Shown: positions 49,505-58,429 of the stretch, piece by piece
How positions within the stretch are numbered: the stretch's first letter is position 1
How the letters are laid out: every line of letters begins with the position of its first letter
DNA from: Deltaproteobacteria bacterium
GTDB taxonomy: Bacteria; Myxococcota_A; UBA9042; PHBI01
DNA: 64,000 bases
Assembly (NCBI GenBank): GCA_011526585.1
Contig: WYBB01000246.1
Location: 36,597-100,596, forward strand
Direction of reading: 5' to 3'
Translations under genes and position numbers: made by a program
The notes under the pieces: generated by a model
Told to the model about the DNA's origin: nothing
Seen by the model: the letters and a program-made list of their open reading frames with translations, nothing else
Databases searched by the model: none

Positions 49505-50746
49505 TCAGAAGTTCTCGAACTTGAGCGACTCTTCGAGCCGCGGGTCCTGGATGGGCGCCGTCGGGGTGCGGGTGGTGAGCCAGGCGTAGGCGCCGATGAC
49601 GACGCCGCCGAGCCCGACCAGGGTCAGGAGATCGGCGATGTGGATCGAGAAGTGCTCCACATGCACGGCCGGCTGCACGAGCCAGAACATGTCGACGTAG
49701 TGCGCGAAGAGGAGCCAGGCGGCGCCGACGGCGAGCGTCATGCGGCGGCGCTTGATGTGGCGCGACATCATGTAGAACATCGGCACGATGAAGTGACCGA
49801 GCGCGAGGAAGATCGAGACGTACTCCCAACCGTGGCTCATGCGGTGGCCGTACCAGATCGTCTCCTCGGGGATGTTGGCATACCAGATGAGGAAGAACTG
49901 GGAAAAGCCGATGTAGGTCCAGAAGATGATGAAGGCGAAGGTCCACTTGCCGAGGTCGTGATAGTGCTCGGTCGAGATCGCCCGCTCGAGCATGCCGGAC
50001 TTCTGCAGCGCCATCGACGACAGGATGAAGGCCGCGCCCGACGCCATCACGATGCCGGCGAAGTAGTAGACGCCGAAGATCGTCGAGTACCAGTGCGGGT
50101 CGAGCGACATCATCCAGTCGATCGAGGCGACCGTGGTCGTCAGCGCGAAGGCGACGATGCCCAGCGGCGCCCACCAGCGCATCTTGTGCGAGAGCGCGAC
50201 GTCGCCGCTCTTGTCCTGGCGTGTGCTCCAGCGGTAGAGCGCCAGCGAGAGCGCGATCCAGATCACGAGCACGATGACCGTGCGCGCGGTGTAGAAGCCG
50301 CCGTCGAAGTAGGCGCCCTTGCGCTGGAGCATCAGGTCGTCTTCGGGGATGCCGTGGCTCCAGTGGTAGAGGTCGTGCTGGCCGATGAAGAGCGGCACCA
50401 CCAGGACGGCGAAGAGCGGCAGGACCGCCATCCAGTTCTCGGCGATGCGGCGGATGACGATGCTCCAGCCGGCGCGCGTCGCGTGCTGCAGGAGCACGAA
50501 GATGAGGCCTCCGAGGCAGATCGAGAGCCAGAACATGAACGAGGTCAGGTAGCTCAAGAAGAACTGCTGGTGCGACTCGCCGTGGCCGGCATCGTGGCCG
50601 GCCGAGGTCCCGAGCACGTAGGCCAGCGCGAGGCAGACGAGGCCGGCGCCGATGCCGATGAGCGGGAACTTGCGCCACAGGCTCGTCGCCGGCAGCGTCG
50701 TGTTCTCGCGGGTCAGATGCGGGATATCCGCGTGGGTTGCGCTCAC
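49505..50746 (-). CDS. actF: Alternative complex III subunit ActF (NrfD-like)
   Basis: 413 residues. GTG 50746 after GAGGTG overlaps the stop of actE. Ten hydrophobic helices. Typical text includes RIAENWMAVLPLFAVLVVPL, SIDWMMSLDPHWYSTIFGVY, KWTFAFIIFWTYIGFSQFFL and FALGHFIVPMF-like FLALGHFIVPMFYMMSRHIK. It is a quinol-binding-type integral membrane subunit related to ActC. Together they hold the Act complex in the membrane and may translocate protons. Confidence 0.95.
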   Translation of the reverse strand: MSATHADIPHLTRENTTLPATSLWRKFPLIGIGAGLVCLALAYVLGTSAGHDAGHGESHQQFFLSYLTSFMFWLSICLGGLIFVLLQHATRAGWSIVIRRIAENWMAVLPLFAVLVVPLFIGQHDLYHWSHGIPEDDLMLQRKGAYFDGGFYTARTVIVLVIWIALSLALYRWSTRQDKSGDVALSHKMRWWAPLGIVAFALTTTVASIDWMMSLDPHWYSTIFGVYYFAGIVMASGAAFILSSMALQKSGMLERAISTEHYHDLGKWTFAFIIFWTYIGFSQFFLIWYANIPEETIWYGHRMSHGWEYVSIFLALGHFIVPMFYMMSRHIKRRRMTLAVGAAWLLFAHYVDMFWLVQPAVHVEHFSIHIADLLTLVGLGGVVIGAYAWLTTRTPTAPIQDPRLEESLKFENF

Positions 50747-51420
50747 GGGGCACCTCGGTCGATCTTTGTGCGCTCGCTCTCGGGCACGTCGGCGGCGGTC
50801 GCGCGCTGGCTCACCTGGAGCACGCGCAGCCACGCCGCGATGGCCCAGCGGTCATCGTGCGGGATCTGGCTGGCGTAGGGCTTCATCGTGTTCTTGCCGT
50901 TCGTGATCACGTCGAAGAAGTAGCCGAGCGGCATCGCCTGCAGGCGGGGGTCGTGGAAGCTCGGCGGCGGGACCTTGAGGCCGCGCTGCACGACGATGCC
51001 CTGGCCGTAGCCGCTCTTCTCGTGGCAGGGCGCGCAGTAGATCGCGTAGCGCGCCTCGCCGCGCTCGAGCAGCGCGTCGGTGAGCGGCACGCTCGCGGGC
51101 AGGCCGTCGACGAGGCGGCCGTCCGGTCCGCGACCGCTGTAGAACGCCGAGTCGGTGGCGCGGCTCTCGGGGGCGCTCGGCGCCTCGGCGCGGGCCGTGA
51201 AGTTCGTGCGCGAGGCGACGCGGGCGACGGTGCCGGCCGGCAGCGGGCGCGCGGCGCGGCGGTCCGGGAACCAGTCGTTGCGCTCCGCCGGGCGGTAGTA
51301 CTGCTGGAAGTCCATGTTGAGGACGGGGTGCACCGGCGGCTCGGCGGACTTGTTGCCGCGGCAGGCCGCCATGAGCGAGGTCGACGCGACGAGCGCGACG
51401 ATGAGGTTCGGGCGCTTCAT
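50743..51420 (-). CDS. actE: Alternative complex III cytochrome c subunit ActE
   Basis: 225 residues, lipoprotein signal MKRPNLIVALVASTSLMAAC. The conserved N-terminal region is HPVLNMDFQQYYRPAERNDW. A single heme site CAPCHEKSGYGQG follows, with a Met ligand probably in NGKNTMKPYASQI. Monoheme cytochrome c that passes electrons from the ActA/ActB centres toward the oxidase. The 5' end overlaps actD (ATGA). Confidence 0.93.
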   Translation of the reverse strand: MKRPNLIVALVASTSLMAACRGNKSAEPPVHPVLNMDFQQYYRPAERNDWFPDRRAARPLPAGTVARVASRTNFTARAEAPSAPESRATDSAFYSGRGPDGRLVDGLPASVPLTDALLERGEARYAIYCAPCHEKSGYGQGIVVQRGLKVPPPSFHDPRLQAMPLGYFFDVITNGKNTMKPYASQIPHDDRWAIAAWLRVLQVSQRATAADVPESERTKIDRGAP

Positions 51421-51953
51421 TCGGCGATCTCCTCGACATGTGTCGCGCCGAGCTTCTGCAGGAGCTTCTTCGTCTTCTTGGCGTCGTAGAGCGGGTCGCG
51501 CGCCTCGATCGAGATGAAGAACTTGTCGTCGCTGGCGGCCTCGAAGCGGTCGGAGTTGAAGACCGGGTGGTTCAGGGTCGGCAGGCGGTTCAGGCCGAAC
51601 ATGCCGAAGACCGCGCCGAAGGCCCCGAACAGGATCGTCAGCTCGAAGGTGACCGGCACCCAGGCCGGCCACGAGACGAACGGCTTGCCGGCGATCATCA
51701 CCGGGTAGTCGACCGCCGTGGTCCACCACTGCAGGGTGAAGCCCGCCGTCATGCCGAAGAGCGCCATCGCGAGCACGATCCACGGCACCTTGGACGCGGG
51801 CACGCCCATCGCCTTGTCGAGGTTGTGCACCGGGAAGGGCGTGTGCGCATCCCAGTGGCGGTAGCCCTCGTCACGCACGGATTCGCAGGCGGTGAAGATC
51901 GTCTGCGGCGAGGGGAACTCGGCGAGAAGCCCCCATACCTTCTGCTCAGCCAT
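51417..51953 (-). CDS. actD: Alternative complex III subunit ActD (DUF3341)
   Basis: 178 residues. The N-terminal soluble domain (WGLLAEFPSPQTIFTACESV, DAHTPFPVHNLDKAMGV) is followed by two helices (VPWIVLAMALFGMTAGFTLQ and VPVTFELTILFGAFGAVFGM) and a short tail (FFISIEARDP). This is the standard DUF3341 membrane subunit of ACIII. The start overlaps actC by 8 bases. Confidence 0.95.
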   Translation of the reverse strand: MAEQKVWGLLAEFPSPQTIFTACESVRDEGYRHWDAHTPFPVHNLDKAMGVPASKVPWIVLAMALFGMTAGFTLQWWTTAVDYPVMIAGKPFVSWPAWVPVTFELTILFGAFGAVFGMFGLNRLPTLNHPVFNSDRFEAASDDKFFISIEARDPLYDAKKTKKLLQKLGATHVEEIAE

Positions 51954-53361
51954 GGGCGTGCGCCTCCTTGTGCTCGGAACCGTGCTCGGGGTGGTAGTGC
52001 GGGTCGGCCTGCGGGAGCACGGCCTTGACCTCGGCGATCGCCACCATCGGGATGAAGCGGAGGAAGAGGAAGAAGAACGTGAAGAAGAGACCGAAGCTGC
52101 CGATGAGCGTCGTCACGTCCCAGAACGACGGGGAGTAGTAGTCCCAGGCGCTCGGGATGAAGTCGGCGGACAGGGACATCGTGATGACGAAGCGCTCGAA
52201 CCACATGCCGATGTTGACGAAGATCGACAGGATGAAGAGCACCGTCACGCTGCGTCGCATCTTCTTGAACCAGAAGAACTGCGGCGTGATGACGTTGCAG
52301 CTCACCATGATCCAGTAGGCCCAGGCGTAGTCGCCGCTGATGCGGTTCAAGAAGGTGTAGAACTCGTACTCGCTGCCCGAGTACCAGGAGACGAAGAGCT
52401 CCATGGCGTAGGCGTAGCCGACCAGACTGCCTGTGAGCAGAATGATTTTCGCCATGTTTTCCATGTGTTTTATGGTGATGATGTGCTCGAGCTTGAAGAC
52501 CTTGCGCGCAGGTATGGCGAGCGTCAGCACCATCGCGAAGCCCGAGAAGATCGCGCCGGCGACGAAGTAGGGCGGGAAGATCGTCGTGTGCCAGCCGGGC
52601 AGGTTCGAGACCGCGAAGTCGAAGGACACGATCGTGTGCACCGAGAGCACGAGCGGGGTCGAGAGCGCGGCGAGGATGAGGTAGGCCTTCTCGTAGTTGA
52701 CCCAGTGGCGCATCGAGCCGCGCCAGCCGAGCGCGAAGGCGCCGTAGACCTTCTTGCGGATCGAGGTCTTCGAGCGGTCGCGCATCGTGGCGAAGTCGGG
52801 GATGAGGCCGACGTACCAGAAGAGCAGCGAGACGGTGAAGTAGGTCGAGACCGCGAAGACGTCCCAGAGCAGCGGCGACATGAAGTTCGGCCACATGCCC
52901 ATCTGGTTGGGCAGCGGGAACATCCAGTAGAGGAGCCAGATGCGGCCGACGTGGATCGTCGGGAAGAGGAGGGCGCAGATGACCGCGAAGATCGTCATCG
53001 CCTCGGCGTAGCGGTTGATCGAGGTGCGCCACTTCTGCCGGAACAAGAAGAGGATCGCCGAGATCAGCGTGCCGGCGTGGCCGATGCCGACCCAGAAGAC
53101 AAAGTTGACGATGGCCCAGCCCCAGCCCACCGGGTTCTGCAGGCCCCAGATGCCGGTGCCCTCCCAGATGAGGTAGCCGACCGAGACGAGCAAGAGGCCG
53201 AGGAAGAGCACGGCCACGCCGAAGCCCATCCACCAGCCGCGGTAGCTCGTCTGTTCGAGCGGGGCGGCGACGGCGTTGGAGATGTCGGCGAAGCTCGGGT
53301 TGTTCAACGCGAGCGGCGCGCGACCCTGAATCGGATCGAGTGCGTCGGTGTGAGCGGCCAT
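51946..53361 (-). CDS. actC: Alternative complex III subunit ActC (NrfD/PsrC-like)
   Basis: 471 residues, about ten helices. Typical ActC features: WWMGFGVAVLFLGLLLVSVG, INRYAEAMTIFAVICALLFP, HVGRIWLLYWMFPLPNQMG, SVHTIVSFDFAVSNLPGWHT and TIFPPYFVAGAIFSG. It is the integral membrane subunit that binds menaquinol or ubiquinol next to the ActB iron-sulfur clusters. The stop overlaps actD, and only one base separates it from actB. Confidence 0.95.
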   Translation of the reverse strand: MAAHTDALDPIQGRAPLALNNPSFADISNAVAAPLEQTSYRGWWMGFGVAVLFLGLLLVSVGYLIWEGTGIWGLQNPVGWGWAIVNFVFWVGIGHAGTLISAILFLFRQKWRTSINRYAEAMTIFAVICALLFPTIHVGRIWLLYWMFPLPNQMGMWPNFMSPLLWDVFAVSTYFTVSLLFWYVGLIPDFATMRDRSKTSIRKKVYGAFALGWRGSMRHWVNYEKAYLILAALSTPLVLSVHTIVSFDFAVSNLPGWHTTIFPPYFVAGAIFSGFAMVLTLAIPARKVFKLEHIITIKHMENMAKIILLTGSLVGYAYAMELFVSWYSGSEYEFYTFLNRISGDYAWAYWIMVSCNVITPQFFWFKKMRRSVTVLFILSIFVNIGMWFERFVITMSLSADFIPSAWDYYSPSFWDVTTLIGSFGLFFTFFFLFLRFIPMVAIAEVKAVLPQADPHYHPEHGSEHKEAHAHG

Positions 53362-53362
53362 G

Positions 53363-56300
53363 TCAGACCAAATCCGGGTTGGGGTTTCTGAGCTTCGCTT
53401 GGTAGGTCGTGCGGGCGCGCATGTTGAGCTCGCGCAGGAGCTGGTAGGTGCGCGGCTCCTTCTTGGCCTTGACGACGGCCGAGCTCTCGTCGCGCAGGTC
53501 GCCGAAGACGATGGCGTCGGCGGGGCAGACCTCCTGGCAGGCGGTCACGATGGCGCCGTCCTTGACGCGCCCGTCGCCGTGGACCTTGGCCTCGATCTTG
53601 GCGCGGTTGATGCGCTGCACGCAGTAGGTGCACTTCTCCATGACGCCGCGGAAGCGGACCGTCACGTCGGGGTTCTTCTGCATCTGCTCGAGCGGGTGCA
53701 GATCGAGGTTGAAGTTGAACCAGTTGAAGCGCCGCACCTTGAAGGGGCAGTTGTTCGAGCAGTAGCGCGTGCCGATGCAGCGGTTGTAGATCATGTCGTT
53801 GAGCCCCTCGTTCGAGTGGGCCGTCGCCTTGACCGGGCAGACCGCTTCGCAGGGCGCCGTCTCGCATTGCTGACACGGCAGCGGCTGGAGCACCGCCTCG
53901 ACATCCTCGTCACCGCTGAAGTAGCGGTCGATGCGGATCCAGTGCATCTCGCGACCCATCGCGACCTGGTCCTTGCCGACCACCACGATGTTGTTCTCCG
54001 CCTGGCAGGCGATGGTGCAGGCGTTGCACCCGGTGCAGGCGTTGAGGTCGATCGACATGCCCCACTGGTGCACGCCGTTGAGGTAGACGTCGTCGGTCGA
54101 CGCGCCGCCGGCGAGCGGCTGCTCGTTGGGCGGTTCGGGGTACATCCACGACTTGACCTTCTCGTCCGGCATCACGCGATCGTTGAGCGCGTCGGGGAAG
54201 GTCGGGTTGGCGGCGTACTGCGCGAGCGTCGCCTCGAGCGCCATCATGCGCGGCTCGAAGCGGTTTTCGCCGAGGCCGCCCTTGGCGTAGGTCTCGGGCG
54301 CGGCCTTGGGGCCGTAGCCCGAGGCCGGGCGCGGCGTGAGCGAGTTGCCGCGCGGCTGGAGGTTGGCGAGCTTGATGGCGCCGCCCGAGGCCGCGAACTG
54401 ACCCGCGGCGAACCAGCCGGTCGTCTCGAGCGAGGCCGGCAGGAGCGGGTAGGTGTCGGCGCCGTGCTGGTCGGCGACCTTGCCGATGCCGCGCCGCCCG
54501 TGGCCGAGCGCGATCGCGACGACGTCGTCGGCCATGCCCGGCAGGATCTGCACCGGCAGCTCGACGGTCTGGCCGCCGACGGTGACCTTGACGAGGTCGC
54601 CGCTGTCGAGCGCGCCGGCGGTCTTCTGGTTCATGTGGGCGGCGTTTTCCCACGTGAGCTTCGACATCGGGTGCGGCAGCTCGCGCAGCCAGCCGTTGTT
54701 GGCGTGGCGGCCGTCGAGGATGTTCGGGTCGAGCTCGAAGATCACCTCGGTGCCCGAGGCGGTCTCGGCCTGGCTACCGGTGCGCACCAGCTCGGCCGCC
54801 TTGGACCAGTCGAGGCTGGCGGGGGTCTCGACGACGACCTGCTTGACGCCGTCGTGCAGCCAGGTCTCCCAGGCGGCGGCGTCGAGCTTCCACGTCTCCA
54901 TGACGAGATCGTGGCCGCCGACGCTGCGGCCGCGCACGAGGCGCGCGAGCACCTCGAGCGCGCTCGGCGTGTGGTGCAGCGGCTCGATGAGCGGCTGCTG
55001 CACGGTGGCCACGCCGGAGAGGGACTGGAGGTCACCCCAGGCCTCGAGGTAGTGCGAGATCGGCAGGTGCAGGGTCGCGAGCTTGCCGGTCTCGTCGTCG
55101 TGCGTGCCGGCGTGCACGAGCGTCGTCTGCGCGAGCAGCGCGGGCAGGCCGAGGGCGCCTGGGGCGGAAAACGCCGGGTTGGTGTCGATGGCGAAGACCG
55201 CGCCGACCGCCTTGGTCGAGAGCGCCTGAGCGAGCGCGCCGAGGTCCTCGACCTCGGGCAGGGTCGGGTCCTTGTGGAAGGAGAGCGGGCCGCCGTCGGC
55301 GAGCGCGCCGAGCGCGGCGTTGATCGCGTGGCCGAGCGCGTGCACCCAGGCGGGCTGGCGGCGACCGACGCAGACGACCGCGCGGCCACGGTTGCCGGCG
55401 AGATCCTTGGCCAGCGCCTTGACGAGGCGATCGGCCTTGGCCGGCAACGTCGCCTGCGGCAAGGACGCGACCACGGCGGCGTCGACCGTGACGCCGTGAG
55501 CGCCGAGCTCGCGCGCGAGCTGGGCGAGCGCCCTGCCGACGTCGCCGGCCTTGATGCGCGCGCGGTGATCGGCGATGGCGCCGGTCGAGGAGAAGGTCGG
55601 CTCGAGCGCGTAGATGCGGCTCATCGGCTGGTTCGGGCCGGTGATCTTGCGCTTCTTGGCGTAGCCCTTGGTCAGCCGCACGGCGCCCGGCTCGGTGACG
55701 AGCACGTCGGCGTCGAAGGCGGCGACGACGTCGGCCTTGTCGAGGTGGGTCTGGGCGTAGGCGCCCGCGCCGCCGATCGCCCGGGCGGCGGCCATGGCGG
55801 CGGCGGGCCAGAGCAGGTCGGCCTGGAAGAAGCGCGCGGCGGGCATCGCCTGCCGGGCCTCGGCGACGAGGCGGCGCACCGTCGGCGACATCACCGCGGG
55901 CAGCACGACGGCGAGCGGGCCCTTCTTCGCTTCGTCGGCGATGCGCTCGAAGGTCTGCCAGGCGGCCTCCCAGGAGAGCGTCGCGGCGTCGGACTCGCTG
56001 CGCTTGCCGTGCGGCAGGACCGAGCGATCGAGATCGTAGAGGTCGAGCACCGAGCCCTGCGTCGTCGCCGAGGTCGCGCCGAGCGAGTCGGGGTGCGCCT
56101 TGTTGCCGGCGATCTTGGTCGGCCGGCCCTCGTGGCTCTCGACGACGATGCCGGTGACGCTCGCGCCCTCCTGGTGGGCCGTCGCGAAGTGCAGCGCCAC
56201 GCCCTCGACGAGGTCCTCGGGCCGGCTGGCGTAGGGCACGATCTTGGTGACCGGCTTCCTGATGCAGCCCGTGAGCCCGACCCCGGCGAGCGCCGCCGAT

Positions 56301-56398
56301 GCGCCGGCGACGTTGAGGAAGGTCCGCCGCGAGACGCCGTCGAGCGTGACCTCGGTCGCCTCGGCCTGGTCGATCGTATGATGCGCGTTCTTGGTCAT
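53363..56398 (-). CDS. actB: Alternative complex III iron-sulfur subunit ActB
   Basis: 1011 residues from ATG 56398 (MTKNAHHTIDQAEATEVTLD). A twin-arginine-like signal SRRTFLNVAGAS ends in LTGC, so the protein may be Tat-exported and lipidated. Residues about 60-730 resemble a molybdopterin oxidoreductase (KIVPYASRPEDLVEGVALHF) but ACIII members lack the cofactor. The C-terminal 240 residues have ferredoxin-type cysteines: CTGCNACTIACQAENN, CQQCETAPCEAVCPVK, CIGTRYCSNNCPFKVRRF, CTYCVQRINRAK and CQEVCPADAI, enough for three 4Fe-4S and one 3Fe-4S cluster. Electrons pass from ActC quinol to these clusters and on to ActA. Confidence 0.96.
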   Translation of the reverse strand: MTKNAHHTIDQAEATEVTLDGVSRRTFLNVAGASAALAGVGLTGCIRKPVTKIVPYASRPEDLVEGVALHFATAHQEGASVTGIVVESHEGRPTKIAGNKAHPDSLGATSATTQGSVLDLYDLDRSVLPHGKRSESDAATLSWEAAWQTFERIADEAKKGPLAVVLPAVMSPTVRRLVAEARQAMPAARFFQADLLWPAAAMAAARAIGGAGAYAQTHLDKADVVAAFDADVLVTEPGAVRLTKGYAKKRKITGPNQPMSRIYALEPTFSSTGAIADHRARIKAGDVGRALAQLARELGAHGVTVDAAVVASLPQATLPAKADRLVKALAKDLAGNRGRAVVCVGRRQPAWVHALGHAINAALGALADGGPLSFHKDPTLPEVEDLGALAQALSTKAVGAVFAIDTNPAFSAPGALGLPALLAQTTLVHAGTHDDETGKLATLHLPISHYLEAWGDLQSLSGVATVQQPLIEPLHHTPSALEVLARLVRGRSVGGHDLVMETWKLDAAAWETWLHDGVKQVVVETPASLDWSKAAELVRTGSQAETASGTEVIFELDPNILDGRHANNGWLRELPHPMSKLTWENAAHMNQKTAGALDSGDLVKVTVGGQTVELPVQILPGMADDVVAIALGHGRRGIGKVADQHGADTYPLLPASLETTGWFAAGQFAASGGAIKLANLQPRGNSLTPRPASGYGPKAAPETYAKGGLGENRFEPRMMALEATLAQYAANPTFPDALNDRVMPDEKVKSWMYPEPPNEQPLAGGASTDDVYLNGVHQWGMSIDLNACTGCNACTIACQAENNIVVVGKDQVAMGREMHWIRIDRYFSGDEDVEAVLQPLPCQQCETAPCEAVCPVKATAHSNEGLNDMIYNRCIGTRYCSNNCPFKVRRFNWFNFNLDLHPLEQMQKNPDVTVRFRGVMEKCTYCVQRINRAKIEAKVHGDGRVKDGAIVTACQEVCPADAIVFGDLRDESSAVVKAKKEPRTYQLLRELNMRARTTYQAKLRNPNPDLV

Positions 56399-57102
56399 CG
56401 GTGGCACCCGGAGCAATTCGCGGTCGGCGGGTTGAGGTGGTCGGCCGGGCGAGGCACGTTCGGCCCGATGGTGGCGGGGTCGAAGCGCCGCCTGCGCAGC
56501 GGATCCTGGGCCGGGTCGTAGGCGTCGGCGTCGGCCGCGCTCCACGCCATGTTGGTGATCTGTTCGAGCGGGCGCAGGTGCGGCTCGGGGTTGCGGTGGC
56601 AGTCGAGGCACCAGCTCATCGAGAGGGGCTCGGCCTGCCAGACGACGTCCATCTGATCGATGCGCCCGTGGCACGAGGTGCAGCCGACGCCGGCGTTGAG
56701 GTGCACCGAGTGATCGAAGTAGGCGTAGTTCGGCAGCATGTGCACGCGCACCCACTCGAGGGTCTCCTTGCCCTCGTAGGCGTCGACGACGGGCTGCACG
56801 CGCTTCTGCCGTTCGCCGAGATCGATGTTGGCGTGGCAGTTCATGCACGTCGAGCTGGGCGGGACCGAGGCGAAGGCGGCGCGCTCGACCGTCTGGTGGC
56901 AGTAGCGGCAGTCGAGCCCCATCTCACCGGCGTGCAGCTTGTGCGAGAACGGTACCGGCTGCTTGGGCTGGTAGCCGACGTCGGTGAAGCGCGGCGAGAA
57001 GTAGTACCAGACGACGAAGACCACGCCGCAGAGCGCGACGGGTGCGCCGACGCCGACCATCAGCGGGATCTTGTTGGTCCAGCGAGGAAAGATCTGAGCC
57101 AC
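56395..57102 (-). CDS. actA: Alternative complex III pentaheme cytochrome ActA
   Basis: 235 residues. The N-terminal membrane anchor lies at about 14-35 (LMVGVGAPVALCGVVFVVWY). Five CxxCH hemes: CRYCH, CMNCH, CTSCH, CLDCH and CSGCH, the last at the C-terminus. Extra His residues (PFSHKLHAG, FDHSVHLNAG) supply distal ligands. Five hemes match the Rhodothermus ActA. The ATG overlap of four bases with actB couples them. It lies 17 bases after the cytochrome c gene. Confidence 0.97.
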   Translation of the reverse strand: MAQIFPRWTNKIPLMVGVGAPVALCGVVFVVWYYFSPRFTDVGYQPKQPVPFSHKLHAGEMGLDCRYCHQTVERAAFASVPPSSTCMNCHANIDLGERQKRVQPVVDAYEGKETLEWVRVHMLPNYAYFDHSVHLNAGVGCTSCHGRIDQMDVVWQAEPLSMSWCLDCHRNPEPHLRPLEQITNMAWSAADADAYDPAQDPLRRRRFDPATIGPNVPRPADHLNPPTANCSGCHR

Positions 57103-57119
57103 GTCGTTTTTCCCCTTCC

Positions 57120-57770
57120 TCAGCGCATTTGCAGCGGTTGTTGCGAGCGCGGGAGGTCCGCGTCCGTTGTCTGCAGGGGTTGTGTGGACGGCGGAGCGCT
57201 CGGTGGAGCGCCGCCGCGGATTGAGATGCGCGGTGCCCGATGCGCCTCCGGGTGCCCTGAGCCCTCGACAGGGGTGGCCCGGGAAGCGGCGCGGAAGCTA
57301 GCAGCGTCGTCGCGGACTGGCAACACGTTCATGGCGCCGTCACCGCTCTTTTTATCTGCCGGTGGGGCTTCGGTTTTCCAGCGTTGCGAAAAGGTTTTCA
57401 GGTAATGCACGACGGCTTGGAGCTCGTCGGGATCGAGCTGCGGCCAGCCAGGCATTCCGGTGCCGGGGATGCCGTTGACGATGATGGTCGAGAGCTCGGC
57501 GTCGGTGGGCAGCGCGCCCGGGGTCTCGACGCGCTTGAACACGGCGAGGGTGAGATCGCGCGGGCGCGGGTCGAGCTGGCGCGCCTGCGAGGTGTCGGCC
57601 TTGCCGTCGAAGCCGTGGCAGGTGGCGCAGTAGCGGTTGTAGAGATCGCGGCCGCGGTTGAGGGTGGCGGGCTCGACGACGACGCCGCCGAGCGTGAGCG
57701 GCTTGTCGAAGCCGGGGCCGCCGCAGGCCGCGAGCGCAAGGAGCAGCGGGAAGAGGGCGAGCGCTCTCAT
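57120..57770 (-). CDS. Monoheme cytochrome c lipoprotein with unusual C-terminal extension
   Basis: 216 residues, signal MRALALFPLLLALAAC. Heme site CATCHGFDGKAD; a probable axial Met lies in GTGMPGWPQLDPDEL. A normal cytochrome ends near residue 130 (HYLKTFSQRWKTEAPP). Here the frame continues for about 85 Ser/Pro/Arg/Gln-rich residues without secondary structure, over DNA that reads like a non-coding spacer in front of actA. Stop loss or a frameshift could explain it. The carrier probably shuttles electrons between ActE or ActA and the caa3 oxidase. It overlaps the SCO gene upstream. Confidence 0.85.
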   Translation of the reverse strand: MRALALFPLLLALAACGGPGFDKPLTLGGVVVEPATLNRGRDLYNRYCATCHGFDGKADTSQARQLDPRPRDLTLAVFKRVETPGALPTDAELSTIIVNGIPGTGMPGWPQLDPDELQAVVHYLKTFSQRWKTEAPPADKKSGDGAMNVLPVRDDAASFRAASRATPVEGSGHPEAHRAPRISIRGGAPPSAPPSTQPLQTTDADLPRSQQPLQMR

Positions 57771-58429
57771 CGGGCGGGTCCTTCCTTGGCCAGAGCCTTG
57801 GCGTGGTCGACGATGAGCGCGAGCGCCTTGTCGTCGGTGGCGTCGAAGTAGTGGCGGATGCCGCGCTCCTGGTCGACGAGCACGAGCTTCATGGTGTGCG
57901 CGATCTGGACGAGGCCGCCCGTGACGGAGCGCTCGCCCATGTGGGTGCGGAAGCCGTCGATGACGACCTGCTCGATCGCCTTGCGATCGCCGGTCACGAG
58001 GTGCCAGCGCGCGGGGTCGCGGCCGAAGTCGGCGCCCCAGGTGGTGAGCACCTCGGGGGTGTCGAACTCGGGGTCGACCGAGAAGGTCACGAGCGCGATG
58101 CCGGGCACGTCGCCGAGCTTGTCCTGGATCTGCCGGTTGGCGCGGCCGATCGGCGGGCACTCGACGCGGCACGAGGTGAAGATGAAGGACGCGATCCAGA
58201 CCTTGCCGTCGAGGTCCTTCGTCGAAAAGGGCGCGCCGCTGGCCTCGGTGAGGTTGAACTCGGGCAGCACGTAGAGGACGGGCAGGCGCTGCAGGGTGGG
58301 GGCCTGGCACATCTTGAGGATCGTCAGCGAGAGCACGCCGACGGCGGCGGCGAGGACCCAGATCCAGCGCTGCAGGAAGGTCTTCGGCGCCACGGGCTCC
58401 GCGGCGGGCGCGACCGCGGGCGTGCTCAT
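57767..58429 (-). CDS. SCO1/SenC-family copper chaperone
   Basis: 220 residues, ATG 58429. An N-terminal membrane anchor (about 20-40, WVLAAAVGVLSLTILKM) is followed by a thioredoxin-like domain. Copper ligands are in FIFTSCRVECPPIGRANR (CxxxC) and VQIAHTMKLVLVD. DVPGIALVTFSVDPEFDTPE is the conserved SCO strand-helix. It is a standard N-anchored SCO, in contrast to the second copy at 48084-49031. Probably delivers copper to the oxidase or reduces its cysteines. Overlaps with both neighbours. Confidence 0.9.
   Translation of the reverse strand: MSTPAVAPAAEPVAPKTFLQRWIWVLAAAVGVLSLTILKMCQAPTLQRLPVLYVLPEFNLTEASGAPFSTKDLDGKVWIASFIFTSCRVECPPIGRANRQIQDKLGDVPGIALVTFSVDPEFDTPEVLTTWGADFGRDPARWHLVTGDRKAIEQVVIDGFRTHMGERSVTGGLVQIAHTMKLVLVDQERGIRHYFDATDDKALALIVDHAKALAKEGPAR

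Noticed and set aside
53360..56521. A 1053-codon plus-strand open frame opposite actB
   Set aside because: actB is intact with ferredoxin cysteines on the minus strand; the frame is an antisense shadow.
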